Assembly (NCBI RefSeq): GCF_042651485.1
Contig: NZ_JBHSDH010000013.1
Location: forward strand, 1,674,001 to 1,738,000
Length of the DNA stretch: 64,000 nucleotides
From: Sphingorhabdus_B arenilitoris
GTDB taxonomy: Bacteria > Pseudomonadota > Alphaproteobacteria > Sphingomonadales > Sphingomonadaceae
Reading direction: 5' to 3'
Both the position numbers and the translations under genes were made by a program. Numbering within the stretch: position 1 is the first letter of the stretch; every line of letters begins with the position of its first letter. Under the pieces are notes generated by a model, which saw nothing but the letters and a program-made list of their open reading frames with translations, had not been told where the DNA came from and did no database searches. Shown piece by piece: positions 43,419 through 52,184 of the stretch.

Positions 43419-46400
43419 TTAGAAATTGAAACGTAGACCCACGCTGAACCGGCGGTCATTCCGCAAGTAGGAACGGGGAGCAGTTGGACCAGCCTGCGCT
43501 CCTGTACCATCGTTAAACGCTGTCAGCTGTTCGGTCGTTGTAATTTCGTCCAGCAAGTTCGACGCCTGAACACCCAATTTGAAATTGTCAGTGATCGAAT
43601 AGAAAATCGACGCATCCAACTGTCCAGTAGGGGCATGATAAATCGGCGAGAACGGACGGATTACGTCACGCGAGGTCAGCAAGAACCGGCTGCGCCAGTT
43701 ATATGCTGCACGGGCCGAGATACCATATTTTTCGAACAGCAACGCCGCGTTGAACGTATGCTTCGACAGCTGATCCAGCGGAAGAATGATACCCGCATAA
43801 CGCGGTTCATTCGCTGGGCTCTCGAAATCGGACGGGCTCAAGTAGGTGTAGTTTCCTTCAACACCAAAACCACCGAAGAAACCGGGCAGCTCGTCATTGA
43901 AGAAGTGGCTGAAGCCAAATTCAAAACCTTTGACGCTGCCGCTGCCGATATTCACTTGCTGGTTCACCAATACATCTGCGGTAACATTAGTTGCCGGCGA
44001 CGTGAATTGTTGCACAACCGAACCCGATTGCAGAACATTATCCAGTTTCTTGTAAAACAGATTGAGCGTCAAAGACGTTCCAGCCTTTGGATAATATTCA
44101 AAACCCAAGTCGAAGTTCGTTGACAAAATGCCTTCTTGCCGTGCGCCGCCGGTATTGGTCGAGAACAGCGGCGTTGTCGCCCGCTCCTCCGCAGGGAAGG
44201 CGTTCAAGTCGGTTGCAAAGATCGAGGCCGAAAATGCGTTCACGCCAAAATCAGGCCGTGACATGGCACGCGACGCCGCCGCTCGGATGATGAAATCATC
44301 CGAAAGGTGGAAGTTCACGTTGATGCTCGGCAGGAAATAGTCGTAGCTGTTGCGCAACGTAACCGGTGAAGAAGCGACTGAGGCATTGGCTGCCAAGAAG
44401 CTTTCAAAGGTCGCCAGCTGCGCGGCATCAAACGCACAATATCCGGGCAAAAGCGTGCCTGGCGTTGGTGTTACGGCACAGTTTATCGCCGCAGTGGAAA
44501 TAGGCCGTGGAGCATCTGGATTCGACTCGTCTGCGGGCTGCAAACCATATACTTGCTCAAACGTAGGCGCTGTCAGGAAACCCCGCGTTTGGAAATCGGT
44601 ATTCACATAGCGCACACCGACATTACCATTAATATAAGTGCCATCGCCAAATACATCTTCAATTTGGAAATCGGCGCGGGCATATGCCGCCCATGTCTCT
44701 TCACGGCTTTGGTTAATATCTCCTGGAAGGAAAGGAGTACCTTCTATCACCCCATCACGTTCAGCAAGCGGCGTCCAGAAGGCGCGAGGATTATTCGCAA
44801 GCAGCAGTTGTTGCAGGCTACCGTCGCGATAGGCCGAGATCAAATCGATCGTGGGGTAAGCCCCAACCGGAGCCGGGTTAAATCCACGCTGAAAATTTGG
44901 GAAGTTAAATAGTTCAGGCGCCAATCCTGTCCCAGTTGTATCGCTAAAACGGGTCAGATAACCCGATGAAAAAGTGTCAGGCTCTCCATCACCATTGAAA
45001 TCTTGCCCATCGCCATTCCAGCTTTCCGACAAGTTACTCCAGTTATAGGTTGTGTAACGACGGGTCTGTTCACGGTCTGAATAACGACCACCCACCCGCA
45101 GGGCCCGCAAGAACCCACCGTCGCTAACATCATATTTGACATCGGCACGGAAGGCTTTTTCTTCGCCATCGCTCTGCTCAATATGATCCATGGCAGCACG
45201 GTAATAATAAGATTGGAGATTGTTGAGCGTATCCAATCCGCTGCTGCCATCTTGACCAACAAGCGCGACATTAGGAATACCGTTATTCGTAGCGCCAACT
45301 TGACCAACAAGCTGTTGAAGGCCAGGCGCTACTAAGCCCGAGAAATCAGGCAGCACGATTGAGTTGTCCGAAATCGCTCCGAAAATCGACATATCCAAAT
45401 CGTCGGAGCTCGCCTTTGCAAGCTGCGCGTCAAATGTAAATGTCAAACGGTCCGTCGGCTTTAACACGATGTTCAGCGAGAGGTCTTCCGTCCGGTTTTT
45501 TGTTTCGCGTTGGCGCAGCGGGAAGGATTGCAGGTTTACGCCGCCTGTCAAAGTGCCCGAAGTAAGGACGCCGCGATCGTCAAAAACAAAATCGGCATTC
45601 GACGGATTTCCGCCGGCACCCAAATCGCCCTCAATTACCCGCTCGCCCCACTCTTGCTTCGCATCGGCGCGGATATATTCAAGAGTTACGACAGCAGATT
45701 CATCCAAAGATTCCCATTGCAGCGATCCAGCATATGTTGAACGGTCGCGCTGAAACTCCGAAGAGCGCGCACCAATTGCTCGAGGTGTAAATAGCACGCC
45801 ATTTTCACCATCAGCGAGGTCCGGACGATCCACATAATCCGAAATTTGTGTTCCGTAAGATGTCGAATTCAGTTTTGAACGACCATAGCTGCCAAGCACC
45901 CCGATACGGCCGATCGGTGTGTCAAAGACATTGCTTGCCAAAATCGAATAGGTTGGCTGAATATCTTTACGAATGTCCCCGTAACTACCTTCAATCGTAC
46001 CAGCAACAACGAAACCTTTTTGATCGAGCGGCTTGCGTGTCCGCAAATTGACCGTGCCGGAAATACCGCCCTCAATCATGTCCGCAGTCGAGTTTTTGAA
46101 CACCAATACGCTGCCCAACAATTCAGGCGAGATATCATTAAACCCGAGCGCCCGGCCAGTATTCACGCTAAACGCATCACGGCCGTTAAATTCGCCGCGC
46201 ACATAGTTCAGTCCGCGAATAACAACGTTCGATCCCTCAATGGAAAAGTGATCAGGGTCATCACGGCCTTGGAACCTTGTAATCGTAACACCTGGGATGC
46301 GCTGCAAAGTTTCGTTAACTGATTTGTCGGGAAGCGCACCAATGTCCTCGGCGGTGATCGCGTCCACAAATGTATCTGCTTCGCGTTTAATATTTTGTGC

Positions 46401-46607
46401 CGATTCGATACGGGCGCGAATGCCGCTGACGATAATTACGTCATCCGACGCTGCTGTTTCTTCGGCGGGCTCATCCGTCGTATCTTGCGCAAAAGCCGGC
46501 GCAGACACCATCAAGCCGAGCGCGAGCACCGATGCGCCAGCGAGCAAGCGCTTTGAGCTGCGCGATGCGGACGCAGGATATAATTCAGTTGATAAACGAT
46601 TTAACAT
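43419..46607 (-). CDS. TonB-dependent receptor of the carbohydrate locus
   Basis: A 1062-residue outer-membrane receptor. A long signal peptide ends 'SAPAFAQD', followed by the TonB box 'DDVIIVSGIRARIESA', a plug ('IGALPDKSVNETLQRIPGVTI', 'VVIRGLNYVRGEF', 'IEGGISGTVNLRTRKPLD') and a long barrel ending 'NDRRFSVGLRFNF' with the C-terminal Phe used for outer-membrane assembly. Ribosome site GGGAGGAAAG. Two perfect TGACAAGCTTGTCA operators lie 20 and 97 bp upstream, so the LacI regulator almost certainly controls it. Divergent from GH5, it is predicted to import the oligosaccharides released by that enzyme. Confidence 0.95.
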   Translation of the reverse strand: MLNRLSTELYPASASRSSKRLLAGASVLALGLMVSAPAFAQDTTDEPAEETAASDDVIIVSGIRARIESAQNIKREADTFVDAITAEDIGALPDKSVNETLQRIPGVTITRFQGRDDPDHFSIEGSNVVIRGLNYVRGEFNGRDAFSVNTGRALGFNDISPELLGSVLVFKNSTADMIEGGISGTVNLRTRKPLDQKGFVVAGTIEGSYGDIRKDIQPTYSILASNVFDTPIGRIGVLGSYGRSKLNSTSYGTQISDYVDRPDLADGENGVLFTPRAIGARSSEFQRDRSTYAGSLQWESLDESAVVTLEYIRADAKQEWGERVIEGDLGAGGNPSNADFVFDDRGVLTSGTLTGGVNLQSFPLRQRETKNRTEDLSLNIVLKPTDRLTFTFDAQLAKASSDDLDMSIFGAISDNSIVLPDFSGLVAPGLQQLVGQVGATNNGIPNVALVGQDGSSGLDTLNNLQSYYYRAAMDHIEQSDGEEKAFRADVKYDVSDGGFLRALRVGGRYSDREQTRRYTTYNWSNLSESWNGDGQDFNGDGEPDTFSSGYLTRFSDTTGTGLAPELFNFPNFQRGFNPAPVGAYPTIDLISAYRDGSLQQLLLANNPRAFWTPLAERDGVIEGTPFLPGDINQSREETWAAYARADFQIEDVFGDGTYINGNVGVRYVNTDFQTRGFLTAPTFEQVYGLQPADESNPDAPRPISTAAINCAVTPTPGTLLPGYCAFDAAQLATFESFLAANASVASSPVTLRNSYDYFLPSINVNFHLSDDFIIRAAASRAMSRPDFGVNAFSASIFATDLNAFPAEERATTPLFSTNTGGARQEGILSTNFDLGFEYYPKAGTSLTLNLFYKKLDNVLQSGSVVQQFTSPATNVTADVLVNQQVNIGSGSVKGFEFGFSHFFNDELPGFFGGFGVEGNYTYLSPSDFESPANEPRYAGIILPLDQLSKHTFNAALLFEKYGISARAAYNWRSRFLLTSRDVIRPFSPIYHAPTGQLDASIFYSITDNFKLGVQASNLLDEITTTEQLTAFNDGTGAQAGPTAPRSYLRNDRRFSVGLRFNF

Positions 46608-46622
46608 TCTTTCCTCCCATTT

Positions 46623-46644
46623 GGCATGACAAGCTTGTCATGCC
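46623..46644. promoter_or_regulatory. LacI-family operator O1, perfect palindrome
   Basis: The core TGACAAGCTTGTCA (46627-46640) sits in a perfect inverted repeat extending 22 bp, centred between GC and flanked by GGCA/TGCC. It lies 16 bp upstream of the receptor start codon, where a bound repressor would block its transcription. The sequence is characteristic of LacI-family operators (even, CG- or GC-centred). Confidence 0.88.
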
Positions 46645-46703
46645 GACAAAAACACGGCTGGTTAGCCCAGCTCAAAAAACTCCGTCCGGTTAATCCTGAT
46701 TTA

Positions 46704-46717
46704 TGACAAGCTTGTCA
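46704..46717. promoter_or_regulatory. LacI-family operator O2, perfect palindrome
   Basis: A second exact TGACAAGCTTGTCA, 77 bp centre-to-centre from O1, in the divergent region between the receptor and GH5. The pair could support looping or independently govern the rightward GH5 promoter. Confidence 0.87.
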
Positions 46718-46848
46718 ATCACTGTTTTCGGAGTTATTTCAAATTTCATCAAAACGTGACATCTTTGTTACAGCCGAGGCCGGGTCGCCGTAAGATAAAT
46801 AGATTTATAGGGCCTTTGCCGAATATATTGAGGGGAGCAAGATATAAT

Positions 46849-47928
46849 ATGTCGAATGCAATGTCGAATCGCCCGCTGCTGAAAAAAAGCGTCGGTTTAT
46901 TGATGGTCAGCGCGATGTTATCGCCTGGCTTCGCCAGCGCACAGACGCCTCCTCCGGGCGGCAAGCCTTATACCTCCGTCCCCGCGACACCGATCAAACG
47001 CTGCGCCAATTTGGGCAATATGTTTGAACAGCCAAAAGGCGCGGCGTGGGGCGGGCGGATGCCGGTGGAAAAGGATTTGTATGAAATAGCGGCTATCGGC
47101 TTTGACACTGTCCGCTTTCCTATTCGCTGGTCAGCCTATGCCGACACAAAGCCGCCCTACACCATCGACCCCGATATGTTCAAACGCGCGGATGAGGTCG
47201 TCGATTGGGCAACCAAGTATAAGCTGAATATCATCGTCGACATGCATCATTATGACGAACTGTTCGAGGATCCCGAAGGTCACAAGGAGCGCTTCATCGC
47301 ATTATGGCAGCAAGTGGCCGAGCATTATAAAGACCGGCCAGATTCGGTTTTGTTCGAAATCATCAACGAACCGCATAAGAAGCTGACCAATGATGTGGTG
47401 GAACCCATGCTGACGACGATATTGGCCGACATTCGCAAAAGCAATCCCACGCGCAAGGTGATTATGGGCGGCGATTTTTGGAGCGGCATTTCTTCGCTGG
47501 AGACATTCGATCCGCCCAAGGACCCCAATGTGATTGCGACATTCCATTTTTACGAACCGTTTAATTTCACGCATCAAGGGGCGAGCTGGGTCGATCCGTC
47601 GCCGCCCGCACCGGCGCAATTTGGCAGCGACGCCGATTATGCCTGGCTCGATAAAATGGCCGATGCCACCATCAAATTTCAGCAGCGCACCGGCGTCCCT
47701 TTATTTCTGGGAGAATTTGGCGCGATCGACAGCGCTCCGTTAAAAGAGCGGGTGCGCTATACTTATGCCGTGCGCAAACAAGCCGAGGCTTTGAATATCG
47801 GATGGTGCGTTTGGGCCTATACCAATACATTCCATGTGCGCCGCGACGATGGCTGGATACCGTCCATGGTGGCCGCGCTGGGCCTACCGCCGGAAGCTCA
47901 GAAAAATAGCCGGACCGCCGCCGAATAA
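46849..47928 (+). CDS. Glycoside hydrolase family 5 (endoglucanase-like), exported
   Basis: A 359-residue secreted glycosidase. The ATG at 46849 has an AGGGGAG ribosome site; a signal peptide ends 'SPGFASAQ'. The GH5 (beta/alpha)8 barrel shows 'DTVRFPIRW', 'IIVDMHHYDELF', the acid/base Glu in 'LFEIINEPHKKL', 'TFHFYEPFNFTHQG' and the nucleophile Glu in 'PLFLGEFGAID', ending with 'GWCVWAY'. The family covers cellulases, mannanases and related beta-glycanases; the exact polymer is not deducible. Divergent from the receptor across the operator pair, it probably makes the oligosaccharides that the receptor imports. Confidence 0.93.
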   Translation: MSNAMSNRPLLKKSVGLLMVSAMLSPGFASAQTPPPGGKPYTSVPATPIKRCANLGNMFEQPKGAAWGGRMPVEKDLYEIAAIGFDTVRFPIRWSAYADTKPPYTIDPDMFKRADEVVDWATKYKLNIIVDMHHYDELFEDPEGHKERFIALWQQVAEHYKDRPDSVLFEIINEPHKKLTNDVVEPMLTTILADIRKSNPTRKVIMGGDFWSGISSLETFDPPKDPNVIATFHFYEPFNFTHQGASWVDPSPPAPAQFGSDADYAWLDKMADATIKFQQRTGVPLFLGEFGAIDSAPLKERVRYTYAVRKQAEALNIGWCVWAYTNTFHVRRDDGWIPSMVAALGLPPEAQKNSRTAAE

Positions 47929-47955
47929 AGCGGCAGCGGGGCAGCGATAGAAGCC

Positions 47956-47974
47956 ATAACCGGCGGCCGGTTAT
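47956..47974. terminator. Short hairpin between convergent GH5 and lacI genes
   Basis: ATAACCGGCGGCCGGTTAT forms an 8-bp stem with a 3-base loop in the 72-bp gap between the two stops. No T-run follows on either strand, so termination strength is uncertain; it could serve both convergent genes. Confidence 0.4.
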
Positions 47975-48000
47975 TCCAACCTTGTATTCAGGCGTCTTTT

Positions 48001-49044
48001 TCAGGCATCTGGCGCAGGCGGCCCTGCTGAATCCCGCTCGACCAGCGAATGTTGAAGGAAGATCGTGCTTTCGCCTTCTTCGCTGCTGAAACTTTGTGCG
48101 ATATTTTCAGACAATAGTTGCACCGCATTGGCGGCCAAATCGGAAATAGGTTGCCGGATGGTGGTCAAATGCGGGCTAATAATCCCAGCGATGGGTGTGT
48201 CGTCAAAACCCACGACTGACAATTGCCCTGGCACCGCAATATTGCGGCGATAGGCGGCGGCAATGATTGCTGCGGCCATATCGTCATTGCTGGCGAAAAT
48301 AGCGGTTGGCCGCTCCGGCATATCCAAAAGCGATTCGGCGCATTCGAGGCCACTGGCATAGTCAAAATAACCTTGGCGCATCAGTGCTGGGTCGGGTTCC
48401 ATCCCATAGGCATGCAATGCCTGGCTATAGCCTGCATATCGTTTCACCGAGGCGCCATGATCGGGGTGACCGCGAATATAACCTATGCGGCGGTGACCGA
48501 GTTTCAGCAAATATTCGGTGATTTCCTTTGCCGCCGCCATATCATCCATATTGACCGAAAATTTCGCGCTATCCGGATCAACCGGCGCCACCAGAACATA
48601 GGTGCAGCCTTGCGCCTCCAGCAATTCAATCACATCGGGATCGTCGCATAAAGGCGGCGTCAATATCAAGCCAACGGGCGACAATGTTTTGATTAGGCGG
48701 CGGACATCGTCCACACCGTTGGGGCATTCGTCCAGAACCAATTGCATGGAAAGTTCATGGCATTTGGCCAGCGCGCCGAAATGGACATTTTCCAAATAGC
48801 TGCGGCTGGGGTTATTCACCAACAAGGCAACAATCTGAGTCGTTCCGGCACGCAGCGTCCGAGCGGCCTGGTTCAGTTTATAGTCCAGCCGCGCCGCTGC
48901 ATCGAGGACGGCGGTCTTGGTTTCTTCGCGGACATAGCTTTCTTTATTCAACACCCGCGAAACGGTTTTCAAAGACACGCCCGCCTCACGCGCGACATCG
49001 ACCATGGTCGAACGTCTTTGTCCTCTTGTCGCCAACTGCGTCAT
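48001..49044 (-). CDS. LacI-family transcriptional repressor of the carbohydrate locus
   Basis: A 347-residue regulator. The helix-turn-helix and hinge are 'TMVDVAREAGVSLKTVSRVLN...VREETKTAVLDAAARLDYKLNQAARTLR', followed by a periplasmic-binding-protein-like sugar domain ('GYIRGHPDHGASVKRYAGY', 'AIFASNDDMAAAIIAAAYRR', 'SVVGFDDTPIAGIISPHLTTIRQP'). I prefer ATG 49044 because GGGGGAAGG lies about 9 bp upstream; a TTG at 49104 gives a longer form. A near-perfect operator copy is in its own upstream region shared with the halogenase operon, indicating autoregulation. Predicted ligand: a sugar or oligosaccharide released by the locus. Confidence 0.94.
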   Translation of the reverse strand: MTQLATRGQRRSTMVDVAREAGVSLKTVSRVLNKESYVREETKTAVLDAAARLDYKLNQAARTLRAGTTQIVALLVNNPSRSYLENVHFGALAKCHELSMQLVLDECPNGVDDVRRLIKTLSPVGLILTPPLCDDPDVIELLEAQGCTYVLVAPVDPDSAKFSVNMDDMAAAKEITEYLLKLGHRRIGYIRGHPDHGASVKRYAGYSQALHAYGMEPDPALMRQGYFDYASGLECAESLLDMPERPTAIFASNDDMAAAIIAAAYRRNIAVPGQLSVVGFDDTPIAGIISPHLTTIRQPISDLAANAVQLLSENIAQSFSSEEGESTIFLQHSLVERDSAGPPAPDA

Positions 49045-49118
49045 CCCAATGCCTTCCCCCGAAATATCCTCAACATCTCTATTCTCCTTGTCGCTGCCTG
49101 TCAAAGAAGGTCACGTCA

Positions 49119-49132
49119 AGACAAGCTTGTCA
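49119..49132. promoter_or_regulatory. LacI-family operator between lacI and the halogenase operon
   Basis: AGACAAGCTTGTCA differs from the perfect operator at only one position (the first base). It lies 75 bp upstream of the preferred lacI start and 46 bp upstream of the rightward halogenase start, so it can control both units. Confidence 0.82.
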
Positions 49133-49177
49133 TAAATCATGCTTGGTTCTATCGCAATCAACCTTAGGAGGCGAATT

Positions 49178-50704
49178 ATGTCCGTAGGCGGGAATTTTGT
49201 AGATAATGTGGTTATCGTGGGCGGCGGCACCGCGGGATGGATGACTGCGGCCGCATTAAGCCATAAATTTGGCACATCGGGTGCGCAAATCACGTTGATC
49301 GAATCCGAAGAAATCGGCACGGTTGGAGTCGGCGAAGCGACATTGCCGCATATCCGTTTTTTCAATGCCGCCATGGGCATTGACGAAGCCGAGTTAATGG
49401 CCCGCACACAGGCTACATTCAAATTGGGCATCGAATTTGCAGGATGGGGAAAGCCGGGCGAAAGCTATATTCATCCCTTTGGCGATTATGGCGAACCGCA
49501 TGATGGCATCGCATTCCACCATTTATGGACGCAGCAGCGATTGGCCGGGAACCATAAACGCTTATGTGAATATAGCCTGCCCGTGATGATGGCGGAGGCC
49601 AACCGCTATACAATGCCCGATCCAGATCCCGCTGCGTTGCTGTCCACATTTGGCTATGCGTTTCAGTTTGATGCCAGCCTTTATGCTGCTTATTTATCGC
49701 AATTATCACAAGGCCGGGGCGTCAAGCGGGTGGAAGGTAAAATCACCCATGCCAACCGCAATGGGGAAAATGGGCGGATCGATTCGGTGGTCCTAGAAAA
49801 TGGCACGGTCATTGACGGCGATTTATTCATTGACTGCTCTGGCTTTCGCGGGCTGTTGATTGAACAGACGCTGGCAACGGGATATGAGGACTGGTCCCAT
49901 TATCTACCGTGTAACCGGGCGTTTGCGGTGCAATGCGAACCGTCCGATCCGATTGGGCCATATACCCGGGCAACCGCACGCAAAGCCGGTTGGCAATGGC
50001 GCATCCCCCTGCAACACCGGATCGGCAATGGTCATGTCTATTGCAGCGATTATATCAGCGATGATGAGGCGCGGTCCATTTTGCTGGACAATCTGGAAGG
50101 CGCGCCGATCACCGAACCGCGCCAGTTATTTTTCAAAACCGGGCGCCGCAACAAATTGTGGAATGGCAATGTCGTCGCCATCGGATTGGCGGGCGGATTT
50201 TTGGAACCCTTGGAATCAACCAGCATCCATTTAATCCAGCAAGGTATCACGGCGTTGGTGGAGATGTTCCCGACCGACGCCAGTATGGATGCCGATGCGG
50301 AGGAATATAATGCGATGATGCAGTTGGAATTTGACCGTATCCGTGATTTTCTCGTGCTGCATTATGTTGCCAATCAACGCGAAGGCGAAAAATTCTGGGA
50401 TGATATGCGCGCGATGGAATGGCCCGCGTCGCTGAAAGAAAAAGTCACCGCGTTTGTCCAAAGCGGTATCATCCCGCGTTATGATGTGGGTGCTTTTTTA
50501 CCGCCAAGCTGGCTCGCCGTGTTTGTCGGACAAAATATCCTACCGCAAGGCTATGACCCCCGGCTAGACCGGTTTGACGCCAACCAGATTGCCCGCGAGG
50601 TTGAAAATTTGCGAAGCCGGATTGCGGGCACTGTGGACGGCCTGCCGGTGCATATGGATTTTGTGCGCGGTCATTGCCCCGGTAATATCAGCCCAGCATT
50701 ATAA
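49178..50704 (+). CDS. Flavin-dependent halogenase-family protein, copy 2
   Basis: A 508-residue flavoprotein with an AGGAGG ribosome site. Intact family features: 'VIVGGGTAGWMTAAAL', 'GTVGVGEATLPHI', catalytic Lys82 in 'ATFKLGIEFAGW', 'GWQWRIPLQHR' and 'GFLEPLESTSIHLIQ'. First gene of an operon of three halogenase-like genes (10-bp gap, then a 1-bp overlap) leading toward the sugar transporter. The LacI operator just upstream ties its expression to carbohydrate. Whether it halogenates anything, or uses the flavin hydroperoxide differently, is unknown. Confidence 0.92.
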   Translation: MSVGGNFVDNVVIVGGGTAGWMTAAALSHKFGTSGAQITLIESEEIGTVGVGEATLPHIRFFNAAMGIDEAELMARTQATFKLGIEFAGWGKPGESYIHPFGDYGEPHDGIAFHHLWTQQRLAGNHKRLCEYSLPVMMAEANRYTMPDPDPAALLSTFGYAFQFDASLYAAYLSQLSQGRGVKRVEGKITHANRNGENGRIDSVVLENGTVIDGDLFIDCSGFRGLLIEQTLATGYEDWSHYLPCNRAFAVQCEPSDPIGPYTRATARKAGWQWRIPLQHRIGNGHVYCSDYISDDEARSILLDNLEGAPITEPRQLFFKTGRRNKLWNGNVVAIGLAGGFLEPLESTSIHLIQQGITALVEMFPTDASMDADAEEYNAMMQLEFDRIRDFLVLHYVANQREGEKFWDDMRAMEWPASLKEKVTAFVQSGIIPRYDVGAFLPPSWLAVFVGQNILPQGYDPRLDRFDANQIAREVENLRSRIAGTVDGLPVHMDFVRGHCPGNISPAL

Positions 50705-50714
50705 CCGGTTCACA

Positions 50715-52184
50715 ATGACGGCACAAAAACCCAAACCCTATATCCATATCATCGGCGGCGGCCTCCCCGGTTGGAGCGCGGCGGCAGTGCTTGCCGATCA
50801 ACTTTCGGCTGTTGCCGATATCCAAATCAATGCCAGCGGCGATGACGATGCCGCCGCCAACGCCGATTATGGCCATATTATATTGGACAGCGAGTCGGTG
50901 TTGTTACTGCATAGCGGGATGACGGCAGGCGAATTGGTGTCGGGCGGGCAAGGCGGATTTTCGCTGGGCAGCTGCTTTGAGCGATGGGGGCCCAATGGCC
51001 GCCCTGTTTATCATGCGCCGGGCGAACCGCTGCCCGCTCCGGATGGGGTGGCTGTGCATCAAATACTGCGCCGCCTGTCGGTGCAGCAGGGCAATGATGC
51101 CTTATTTGCCGATCTATATTTGCCGCTGGCTTTTCAAGCGCGCATGGCCGCCACCGGGAAATTCAGTCCGCCATCCGAAGACCGCCAATCACCCCGGTCG
51201 TTGCTGCGCCCGGCAATCACGGTGGATGGCAGCATATTGACCGATATCATGCGCGATAAAGCGATGACCAGCGGCGTGCAATTATCCGGCGGCAACGGGG
51301 AAGGCGCGCTGCTCATCATCGATTGCCGCCCGATAATGGGACCAAAAGATATAGATTGCGGCGCGGCTTTGGGATTTGACCGGTGCGTCACAGCACGGTT
51401 TCGCGGGCGTGGGCCGCATCCACCCTATGACATTGTCCGGCCATTGGACCATGGGCAAATGAGCATTTTGCCATTGCAGGATGGCGCCATTGTCAACGTC
51501 TATTACCCCGCTGCTCTATGGGATACGGACGCGGCGGAGGAAGCGGCAAGAGGGGCGATATCGGGCGCGGTACCGGGAGCGCACGATCCAGCAGATTGCG
51601 CAATCATTGCCAATCGCGCCATCTGGCCCGGATATATGGAACGGCCTTGGCAGGGGAATATTGTTCACATCGGGCCGGGCGCGGCGGAGCTGGGTTCGGT
51701 CATGGGTGCCGCTGCCAAACTCTTGTCGCATCAACTCGCAACTTTGGTAAGCTTGCTGCCCCGAAATGCCGAAGATGATATGGCGATCAAAGCGGCTGAA
51801 TATAACCGAAAAGCCGCCGCCTTTTTCGGCCATATGCGTGATTTTCATCAACTGGCGCTGGTGCGCAGCAATATGCAAGGGGACTATTGGAATCAGATGA
51901 AGCAGCAGCCCATGTCGCCCAATTTGCAGCGCCGCGTGAGACAGTTTGAACGGCGGGGCCTGCTGGTGTTGATTGACGACGATCCATTTGAAAAGCATAA
52001 CTGGCTGGAGATGTTGATCGGCCTAGGCATCGTGCCGGCAATATATGACCATGCGGCAGACGGTATCGACATGGACAAAAAAATGAGGGCGCTGGGCGCT
52101 ATGGTTATGGCATTCGACCAGACCATAGCGGCGATGCCAACACATGGCGATTTCCTGAACCAAATGGCGCATAGGATGACATAA
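50715..52184 (+). CDS. Degenerate halogenase-like protein lacking catalytic motifs
   Basis: A 489-residue protein that aligns end to end with its two neighbours but is divergent. It keeps a dinucleotide loop variant 'IIGGGLPGWSAAAVLADQL' and the C-terminal pattern 'MRDFHQLALVRSNMQGDYW...GIVPAIYDH...MPTHGDFLNQM'. It lacks the 'GVGEATIP' block, the catalytic Lys segment (A-x-FK-x-x-I), the W-x-W motif and 'EPLES'. A catalytically inactive partner subunit or a protein with a new role is more likely than a decaying gene, because the frame is intact and it overlaps copy 3 (TAATG). I choose ATG 50715; longer in-frame starts run into copy 2. Confidence 0.8.
   Translation: MTAQKPKPYIHIIGGGLPGWSAAAVLADQLSAVADIQINASGDDDAAANADYGHIILDSESVLLLHSGMTAGELVSGGQGGFSLGSCFERWGPNGRPVYHAPGEPLPAPDGVAVHQILRRLSVQQGNDALFADLYLPLAFQARMAATGKFSPPSEDRQSPRSLLRPAITVDGSILTDIMRDKAMTSGVQLSGGNGEGALLIIDCRPIMGPKDIDCGAALGFDRCVTARFRGRGPHPPYDIVRPLDHGQMSILPLQDGAIVNVYYPAALWDTDAAEEAARGAISGAVPGAHDPADCAIIANRAIWPGYMERPWQGNIVHIGPGAAELGSVMGAAAKLLSHQLATLVSLLPRNAEDDMAIKAAEYNRKAAAFFGHMRDFHQLALVRSNMQGDYWNQMKQQPMSPNLQRRVRQFERRGLLVLIDDDPFEKHNWLEMLIGLGIVPAIYDHAADGIDMDKKMRALGAMVMAFDQTIAAMPTHGDFLNQMAHRMT

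Noticed and set aside
50715..52184. Treating the degenerate halogenase-like gene as a pseudogene.
   Set aside because: Its frame is open over the full family length and its stop overlaps the next start, which argues for a maintained protein.
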